DNA of 64,000 bases, taken from positions 186,001 to 250,000 of the forward strand of contig NZ_SGWQ01000001.1 of NCBI RefSeq assembly GCF_004216555.1, read 5' to 3'. Below are positions 58,600 to 64,000 of the stretch, one piece after another. This DNA is from Herbihabitans rhizosphaerae. GTDB taxonomy: Bacteria; Actinomycetota; Actinomycetes; Mycobacteriales; Pseudonocardiaceae. The first letter of the stretch is position 1. Every line of letters begins with the position of its first letter. The position numbers and the translations under genes are program-made. The notes under the pieces were generated by a model. It was given only the letters and a program-made list of their open reading frames with translations. It was not told the DNA's origin and did not search any database.

Positions 58600-58851
58600 T
58601 CACGCCGTGGCGGAGCCGTTCTCCTTCTCGACCGAGGCCAGCGCGGTCTCGACCCGCTCGCGCGCGCCGGCGAGGTGCCGGTCGCACACCCTGGCCAGGG
58701 TCTCGCCCCGCTCCCACAGCGCGAGCGACTTCTCCAGGGACAGGCCACCGGCCTCCAGCGCGGCGACCACCTCGGCCAACTCGTCGCGAGCCTGCTCGTA
58801 GTCCAACTCGTCGGGTGCGACGGTGTCCCGTCCTGTCCCGTCACTGCTCAC
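58600..58851 (-). CDS. xseB: Exodeoxyribonuclease VII small subunit
   Basis: 83 residues: LDYEQARDELAEVVAALEAGGLSLEKSLALWERGETLARVCDRHLAGAR, the two-helix XseB. Works with XseA to degrade single-stranded DNA. GTG at 58851 overlaps the stop of the gene before (GTGA). Unusually, a 140-residue unknown gene is placed between xseA and xseB. Confidence 0.92.
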   Translation of the reverse strand: MSSDGTGRDTVAPDELDYEQARDELAEVVAALEAGGLSLEKSLALWERGETLARVCDRHLAGARERVETALASVEKENGSATA

Positions 58852-59270
58852 GTCGTGCGGCTCCCAACCGTCTTCGGTACACACACCACGGCCGTCGCCA
58901 CGGCCTGGTCATAGCCTACGAACGCCTCGGCGAAGTCCGCGCCGTCGCGGTCGGCGACCGCCTCCTCGATGCGCGCCTGGGTGCGCGCGACCCGGCGCCG
59001 GTGGCGGGCACCCTCGCCGAACCACCAGTCCCGGCCGGCGTAGATCGAGGTGGCCTCGGACAGCTCGCGCAGCCGGGCCAGCAGTGCGTGGCGGCTGACC
59101 GAGTCACAGCCGGCGAGCAGTGCGGTCCAGCAATCGGCTGCGGCGGAGTTGGCTGCCTCGGCGCTGCGTAAGACGGCGGAGGCCGGCTGCCGGCCGGCCG
59201 CTCGAGTGGCCTCGTCCGCCGTCACGGACAGGGTCAACGGAAGAAATTTCGGTTCATACCCCAGCCTCAC
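58848..59270 (-). CDS. Unknown protein between xseA and xseB
   Basis: 140 residues. Helical pattern: [88 protein letters not shown]. Overlaps xseA by 17 bp and xseB by 4 bp, so it is translated with them. No family recognised. Conserved co-location would suggest a role near exonuclease VII. Confidence 0.65.
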   Translation of the reverse strand: MRLGYEPKFLPLTLSVTADEATRAAGRQPASAVLRSAEAANSAAADCWTALLAGCDSVSRHALLARLRELSEATSIYAGRDWWFGEGARHRRRVARTQARIEEAVADRDGADFAEAFVGYDQAVATAVVCVPKTVGSRTT

Positions 59271-60573
59271 CGCCGCTACCTCCGCTCACCGGTGCCGCAC
59301 GCTCGGGATCGCCGGACACCACGGCGTGCAGCGCACCGTCGACGAGCCGGACCCTCAACCGGGTGCCGTCGGTGACCTGGTCGACCGAGCGCAGCACCGA
59401 CGGCGCGTCACCGTGGGAGCCGTCGCCGTCATGGTCGCCGAGGTCGAGCAGCTGGACAACCGCGTATCCGCGGGTCAGCGTGGCGGCTGGTCCGAGCGTC
59501 GTCAAGCGGGCTTTCGTCGAATGCAACGCGGTGTGCCTGCCGGACAGGTCGGTGAGTACCGCTCGGCGCGCCCGCTCGACCAGTAGGCGCACCGCCTCCG
59601 CGTGCCGGTCCAATGGTCGGAGTGGATCTGCCAGTACGGGCCGGCTGCGCAGCGAGTCGAGCAGCCTGCGCTCCCGATCGACCCAGCCGTGCAGCGCCCG
59701 CCGCGCGCGGTCACGCAGCTGCGTCACCCGGCGAGCCTCCTCGCCGACGTCGGGCACCACCCGCTTGCCGGCGTCGGTCGGTGTGGAGCAGCGGACGTCG
59801 GCGACGTGGTCGAGCAGCGGGCTGTCCGGCTCGTGGCCGATCGCGCTCACCACGGGCGTGCGGCAGCTCGAGACGGCCCGGCACAGCGCCTCGTCGGAGA
59901 ACGGGAGCAGGTCCTCGACGCTGCCGCCGCCGCGCGCGATGACGATCACGTCCACCTCGGCGTCCCGGTCAAGGGCGGACAGCGCCTCGATCATCTGCTG
60001 CACGGCGAGGCCGCCCTGCGTCGCGACGTTCTCCACGCGGAACCGCACGGCCGGCCAGCGTGCCCGCGCGTTGGCGAGCACGTCGCGCTCGGCCGCCGAC
60101 GCCCGGCCGGTGATCAGCCCGACGGTGCGCGGGAGGAACGGCGGCCTGCGCTTGCGCGCCGGGTCGAACATGCCCTCGGCGGCCAGCAACCGGCGCAGTC
60201 GCTCGATCCGCGCGAGCAGCTCGCCGATGCCGACGGCGCGGATCTCGTCGGCACGCAGGCTGAGCGTCCCCCGGTTGAGGAAGAAGGTCGGCCGGGCGTG
60301 CACGACGATCCGCATGCCGTCTGTCAGTGGTGTCGGCTGGTTCCGGATGAGCGTGCTGGGGCACGTCACCGTGACCGACACGTCGGCGGCGGGATCGCGC
60401 AGCGTGATGAACGCGGTCTGCGTGCCGGGGCGCACGCTGAGCTGCGTGACCTGTCCCTCGACCCACACCGTGCCGAGGCGGCTGATCCAGTCGGCGATCT
60501 TCCTGGCCACGGTGCGGACCGGCCACGGCTCCTCCTCGCTGGTCGGCGGAGGGCCTGTCGTACCTCCCGTCAT
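59254..60573 (-). CDS. xseA: Exodeoxyribonuclease VII large subunit
   Basis: 439 residues. OB-fold N-terminus ([45 protein letters not shown]), catalytic core [87 protein letters not shown], then the coiled-coil region and a C-terminal RGYAVVQL. Part of the unit Rv1109-like gene-xseA-unknown-xseB with overlaps (ATGA at its start). Confidence 0.94.
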   Translation of the reverse strand: MTGGTTGPPPTSEEEPWPVRTVARKIADWISRLGTVWVEGQVTQLSVRPGTQTAFITLRDPAADVSVTVTCPSTLIRNQPTPLTDGMRIVVHARPTFFLNRGTLSLRADEIRAVGIGELLARIERLRRLLAAEGMFDPARKRRPPFLPRTVGLITGRASAAERDVLANARARWPAVRFRVENVATQGGLAVQQMIEALSALDRDAEVDVIVIARGGGSVEDLLPFSDEALCRAVSSCRTPVVSAIGHEPDSPLLDHVADVRCSTPTDAGKRVVPDVGEEARRVTQLRDRARRALHGWVDRERRLLDSLRSRPVLADPLRPLDRHAEAVRLLVERARRAVLTDLSGRHTALHSTKARLTTLGPAATLTRGYAVVQLLDLGDHDGDGSHGDAPSVLRSVDQVTDGTRLRVRLVDGALHAVVSGDPERAAPVSGGSGGEAGV

Positions 60574-61289
60574 GCCTGGTCGCGGACCGTGGCGATGCGG
60601 CGGGTCAGCATCCCGACGAAGGACGGACGGTCGGCGTTGGACCGCTCGTGGTCGAGCAGCTCCTCGAGCTGCTCGGGGGTGAACGTGCGCAGCCGGGCGC
60701 GCAGCTGCGGCAGCGACAGCTCGTCGTAGTTGGCCAGCCACTCGGGCGCGGCACGTCCACCGTCCCCGTCGCGTCCACCGTCCACCGCTGGCTCGCCATC
60801 ACCGAAGTCGACCCCGTCGCTGACAGTCGCGGCCGCGTCCTCGATCTCGGCCCTGTCGTCGGCCTCGATGTCCGCCGCGGCGGTCTCCTCGACGAGTGCC
60901 CGCTCCTCGAGTGCCCACGGGTCCGGCTCGCTGGAGCCGTTGCCCGCCGAGTGCTCCCAGCTCTCCGGCTCGGACGTCTGGGAGAAGCGACTCGGCCGGG
61001 AGCCGTTGACCGTGCCCGAACGGCTGACGTCGTACTCGGCGTCGTCGAGGTCCTCGTCGAAGGTCGCCCACGACGGGTTCTCCTCGACCGGGCGCAGGCC
61101 GGAGAGCGTCTCGTCACCCTTGATCGCCAGCTCGGTCACGTGCTGCTGGACGCGCATGGACATCTGCAGAGCCTGACTCGCGACCGTCACCGGGAAACCG
61201 GCGATCTTGGTCGGCAGGTCCTTGGCTTGCTCGACCGCGGTGGCCGCCAAACCCGCGGCGACTCGCAGAGGCAGGGGCAGTGGCTTCAT
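60570..61289 (-). CDS. Rv1109-like protein, putative lipid-droplet-associated
   Basis: 239 residues. N-terminal helix ([56 protein letters not shown]) that could lie on a membrane or lipid surface, a long acidic middle rich in Glu/Asp/Ser, and a conserved-looking C-terminus [32 protein letters not shown]. Such proteins are labelled lipid-droplet-associated in databases as I recall. Its stop meets the xseA start (ATGA). Confidence 0.8.
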   Translation of the reverse strand: MKPLPLPLRVAAGLAATAVEQAKDLPTKIAGFPVTVASQALQMSMRVQQHVTELAIKGDETLSGLRPVEENPSWATFDEDLDDAEYDVSRSGTVNGSRPSRFSQTSEPESWEHSAGNGSSEPDPWALEERALVEETAAADIEADDRAEIEDAAATVSDGVDFGDGEPAVDGGRDGDGGRAAPEWLANYDELSLPQLRARLRTFTPEQLEELLDHERSNADRPSFVGMLTRRIATVRDQA

Positions 61290-61410
61290 GTGCTCAGTCT
61301 CCTTGAGGCGCCGCCGTCTGCACAGCCGGGTTGACGGATCTATCACCGCCAATCGTGCTGCTGGCCACTCGTGGTCGGGTGCGAACGCCCGACGCCCGTA
61401 CCCTGGAGCC

Positions 61411-62421
61411 ATGAGTGCTTCGACTCCGGCCGCCGACCAGCCGACCGTCGACCAGGTGGACGCCACCAACGGCAAGCGGGTGCTGCTCGCCAAGCCCCGC
61501 GGCTACTGCGCCGGCGTGGACCGCGCGGTGGTGACCGTGGAGAAAGCCCTGGAGACCTACGGCCCACCGGTGTACGTGCGCAAGGAGATCGTGCACAACC
61601 GGCACGTGGTCGACTCGCTGCGCGAGCGCGGCGCGATCTTCGTCGACGAGGCGGACGAGGTGCCGGAGGGCGCGCTGGTGGTCTTCTCCGCGCACGGCGT
61701 CTCGCCGGCCGTGCACGAGCAGGCCTCCGAACGGAACCTGCGCACGATCGACGCCACCTGCCCGCTGGTGACCAAGGTCCACCAGGAGGCCAAGCGCTTC
61801 GCGCGGGAGGACTACGACATCCTGCTGATCGGCCACGAGGGCCACGAGGAGGTCGAGGGCACCGCCGGCGAGGCTCCCGAGCACATCCAGCTGGTCGACG
61901 GCCCCGAGGACGTCGACAAGGTGTCCGTCCGCGACCCGTCCAAGGTCATCTGGCTGTCCCAGACGACCCTCTCGGTCGACGAGACCATGGATCGGGTCGA
62001 CCAGCTCCGCGAGCGCTTCCCCGCGTTGCAGAGCCCGCCCAGCGACGACATCTGCTACGCGACGCAGAACCGCCAGGTGGCCGTGAAGGCGATGGCCGCC
62101 GAGTGTGATCTGGTCCTGGTCGTCGGCTCGCAGAACTCGTCGAACTCCAAGCGGCTGGTCGAGGTGGCGCTGCAGGCCGGCTCGAAGGCCTCCCACCTGA
62201 TCGACTTCGCCAAGGAGATCGACGAGGAGTGGCTGACCGACGTGGTGACCGTGGGTGTCACCAGCGGCGCCTCCGTGCCCGACATCCTGGTCATGGACGT
62301 GCTCGCGTGGCTTGCCGAGCGAGGCTGGGCCGAGGTGCAGGAGGTCACCACGGCCAACGAGAAGATCGCCTTCGCCCTGCCGAGGGAGCTTCGCCGCGAC
62401 CTGCCCAAGACCGGCTCCTGA
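61411..62421 (+). CDS. ispH: 4-hydroxy-3-methylbut-2-enyl diphosphate reductase
   Basis: 336-residue last enzyme of the MEP isoprenoid pathway, making IPP and DMAPP with a [4Fe-4S] cluster. Cluster Cys33 (RGYCAGV), Cys117 (DATCPLV) and Cys215 ([11 protein letters not shown]). Catalytic Glu/His parts [22 protein letters not shown]. Electron donors could include the ferredoxin and FNR-type reductase in this window. ATG at 61411, GGAG box. Divergent from the Rv1109-like gene. Confidence 0.96.
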   Translation: MSASTPAADQPTVDQVDATNGKRVLLAKPRGYCAGVDRAVVTVEKALETYGPPVYVRKEIVHNRHVVDSLRERGAIFVDEADEVPEGALVVFSAHGVSPAVHEQASERNLRTIDATCPLVTKVHQEAKRFAREDYDILLIGHEGHEEVEGTAGEAPEHIQLVDGPEDVDKVSVRDPSKVIWLSQTTLSVDETMDRVDQLRERFPALQSPPSDDICYATQNRQVAVKAMAAECDLVLVVGSQNSSNSKRLVEVALQAGSKASHLIDFAKEIDEEWLTDVVTVGVTSGASVPDILVMDVLAWLAERGWAEVQEVTTANEKIAFALPRELRRDLPKTGS

Positions 62422-62462
62422 TCACGCGAACGATCACACGATCCTGATCCAGCGCCGCGCGA

Positions 62463-63242
62463 TCAGCGGTACTCGCCGCCACGGGGCCGGCGCGGCGGAG
62501 ACTGCCGCCCGCGACCACGTCCGGCCGGGCCCTGGTCGTCACGAGCAGGCCGACCACCGGCTTGGCCACCGGCACCGCCACGCCGCGGCGGGTTGGCCGG
62601 ACCGCCGCGCTCGTCCCGGTCGGGCGCGCCACGCCCCCGCGGACCGCCCGAACGAGGTTCGCCCTGCGGTGGACGCCCGCCACCACCCCGCTGCCGAGGT
62701 GGACGGTCGCCGTCCTCGTCCGGTCGCGTGGCCACCTTGCGGGTCCGCTCCTCGGCCGCCCGGTTGCGGGCCACCACGGCCGGGTCACGCTGCAGATACA
62801 GGCGGAGGACGCCGATCAGGATCGTCGCGCCGGTGGTGATCGCCATGGTCGGGAAGCCGTTGATCAGCGGCGTCCCCAGCGTGAGCACCTTCGAGAACAG
62901 GCTGTTCCCGATGGGTGCGCCCGAGGCCAGGTAGACCACCGTCGGCACGGTCAACGCCAGGATCAGCGGCGGCTGCACCATCGGCCCGAACAGGCTTCGC
63001 CGCCGGACCCAGCACACGGCCGCGACGCAGCCGACGAAGTAGGCACCCTGGAAGACCGGGCTCAGCTTGTTTTGCCGCACCATGTCGATGGCGGCAGCGG
63101 CGGCGGTGACGCCGAGCGCGAGCAGCACGGCGGCCCACCAGGTCAGCCCGCGGAACGTCCCGAAGATCGGGCGCTCGTCCCACGCGGTTGCTGGTGCGTG
63201 CTCGGTGTCAGGATCGCTCTGGCGATCGCGGGTCGCGGTCAC
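62463..63242 (-). CDS. DUF6542-like membrane protein with basic Arg/Gly-rich tail
   Basis: 259 residues. Four to five spans (LTWWAAVLLALGVTAAAAAIDM, GAYFVGCVAAVCWV, PLILALTVPTVVYLASG, MAITTGATILIGVLRLYL), followed by ~100 residues of Arg/Gly/Pro repeats in the cytoplasm (RGGGGRPPQGEP, RGGPANPPRRGGAGGQ), probably disordered and able to bind nucleic acid. Position next to ispH matches Rv1111c. Function unknown. Confidence 0.8.
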   Translation of the reverse strand: MTATRDRQSDPDTEHAPATAWDERPIFGTFRGLTWWAAVLLALGVTAAAAAIDMVRQNKLSPVFQGAYFVGCVAAVCWVRRRSLFGPMVQPPLILALTVPTVVYLASGAPIGNSLFSKVLTLGTPLINGFPTMAITTGATILIGVLRLYLQRDPAVVARNRAAEERTRKVATRPDEDGDRPPRQRGGGGRPPQGEPRSGGPRGRGAPDRDERGGPANPPRRGGAGGQAGGRPARDDQGPAGRGRGRQSPPRRPRGGEYR

Positions 63243-63379
63243 TCCAACACGTTAGCCCGTCGCCGCCGCGCCGTTGCCGCCGTTCACCAAACCAGGGGTT
63301 CGTCCGGCCGGTGCTGTGACCTGTCGCACGCCGGCTGTCATGTGGCCCGTTGCCCGTCACTGTGGAGTTGTGGTGGCAG

Positions 63380-64000
63380 CTACTCGACGACCACCTCCTG
63401 CCCGTGACCGTTCACCGTCGGGTCGTCGGCGCGCCGAATCGAGGCGAGTTGGCTCGGACTGCCGGACGCCTCGGTCAGCGGGGCGACCGAGGCCCGGAAC
63501 CGCTCGAGCGCCTCGATCTCGCGCCTGCGGGCGGACAGGAACCGCTGCAGGTGGGTGCCGGAGAGGTTCACCGCGTCGACCGCGTTGCCCGCACAGCGGT
63601 GCGCCGCGGCCGCCTGTGCACGCACCGACTCGACGTCCTCGGCGAGCGCGCGCTCGGTCGCCGCGAATAGCGCCGCCGCGGCGATGACACCGAAACCCGT
63701 TGGCCCGCAGAGGAAAACCCGACGGTCGAGCAGCCACCGCAACAGGTCGGGATCGGTGTCCATCGCGGCGACCACGGCCGCGTCCGACGGCACGAACATG
63801 ATCGTCCCGTAGATGGCATCCGCCCACCGCTCATAGCCCTTGCCCGCGAGCTCGGCCGCCCTGGAGCGAATGTTGCGGACGTGCACCCGCAGCGCGTCCA
63901 GCCGCTCGTCCTCATCGTCGGTCTCGACCGCTTCCGTCCAGCAGACCATGCTCATCTTCGCGTCGACCGGGACTCTGCGACCGTCACCGACCAGCAGCAC
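63380..64000 (-). CDS. rmuC: DNA recombination protein RmuC, partial (5' end beyond window)
   Basis: About 206 codons of the C-terminal half of RmuC, a PD-(D/E)XK-like protein that limits DNA inversions at repeats. Visible: RRVPVDAKMSM (DAK catalytic part), VRNIRSRAAELAGKGYERW, IMFVPSDAAVVAAMDTDPDLLRWLLDRRVFLCGPTGFGVI. The C-terminus has the usual coiled-coil part (FLSARRREIEALERFRASVAPLTEA). The start lies past the right edge. Confidence 0.85.
   Translation of the reverse strand: MLLVGDGRRVPVDAKMSMVCWTEAVETDDEDERLDALRVHVRNIRSRAAELAGKGYERWADAIYGTIMFVPSDAAVVAAMDTDPDLLRWLLDRRVFLCGPTGFGVIAAAALFAATERALAEDVESVRAQAAAAHRCAGNAVDAVNLSGTHLQRFLSARRREIEALERFRASVAPLTEASGSPSQLASIRRADDPTVNGHGQEVVVE

Overview
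This 64 kb window has very high G+C (about 70% by eye) and comes from an actinobacterium, most likely of the order Pseudonocardiales. The evidence is a mycothiol gene (mshB), LpqW-, DUF4245- and FolP2-type genes shared with mycobacteria, a type VII (ESX) accessory cluster, a WhiJ-like XRE/DUF397 pair, a BcrA-type exporter, and many GTG starts with ATGA/GTGA stop-start overlaps. From memory, the gene order follows two Mycobacterium tuberculosis neighbourhoods. The left one is gpgS-folP2-LOG-dapE-dapD ... dapC-fdx ... mshB ... lpqW-typA (about Rv1208 to Rv1165). The right one is fum-glpX-DUF4245-xseB-xseA-Rv1109-like-ispH-Rv1111-like (about Rv1098 to Rv1111). Species cannot be named from the sequence alone.

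Left third (1-19.7 kb), mostly core genes: methylglucose lipopolysaccharide precursor synthesis (gpgS, cut by the window edge), a shrunken FolP2, an acyltransferase, a His-repeat metal-binding protein, two LOG-family proteins, and dapE, dapD and dapC of the succinylase lysine/DAP pathway. It also holds an ECF sigma factor split into two overlapping frames, an SDR/HxlR divergent pair, a CHAD protein, a ferredoxin, mshB and lpqW. The 3' end of dapD is duplicated 1,052 bp downstream. The DNA between the copies is much lower in G+C and carries one orphan lipoprotein gene, so it looks like a small integrated element.

Middle (19.7-33.6 kb), an accessory block between lpqW and typA, which are adjacent in mycobacteria as I recall: an MFS/ArsR unit, a GntR(YtrA)-ABC-hydrolase operon, a WhiJ-like XRE/DUF397 pair, a run of small unknown genes (including a protein with three tandem HTH units and two small Cys proteins), an ESX-associated cluster (small protein, DUF3558 lipoprotein, PPE-like secreted protein, EspG, with a YbaB-like protein divergent) lacking any secretion machinery, and a very low-G+C pair of membrane-protein genes.

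Right part (33.6-64 kb): typA, trpS with a textbook Trp attenuator and leader peptide, a two-component system divergent from a LolA-like/ABC exporter operon with paired direct-repeat operators, clpP, a thiamine uptake operon thiBPQ behind a TPP riboswitch, fumC, a TrxR-like ferredoxin reductase, two regulator/target pairs with visible promoters and operators (MarR/FMN reductase; TetR/DHA2 exporter), an L,D-transpeptidase, a trypsin-like protease, glpX, exonuclease VII genes, ispH and a partial rmuC.

Signals I consider most worth following: a two-copy intergenic element with two DnaA-box sequences at fixed spacing and a 53-bp block (25124 and 37423); the dapD 3'-end duplication and island; the trpS attenuator; the split ECF sigma factor; and an over-represented palindrome GTCCACNGTGGAC inside genes. 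I saw no rRNA, tRNA, CRISPR array, transposase or integrase.
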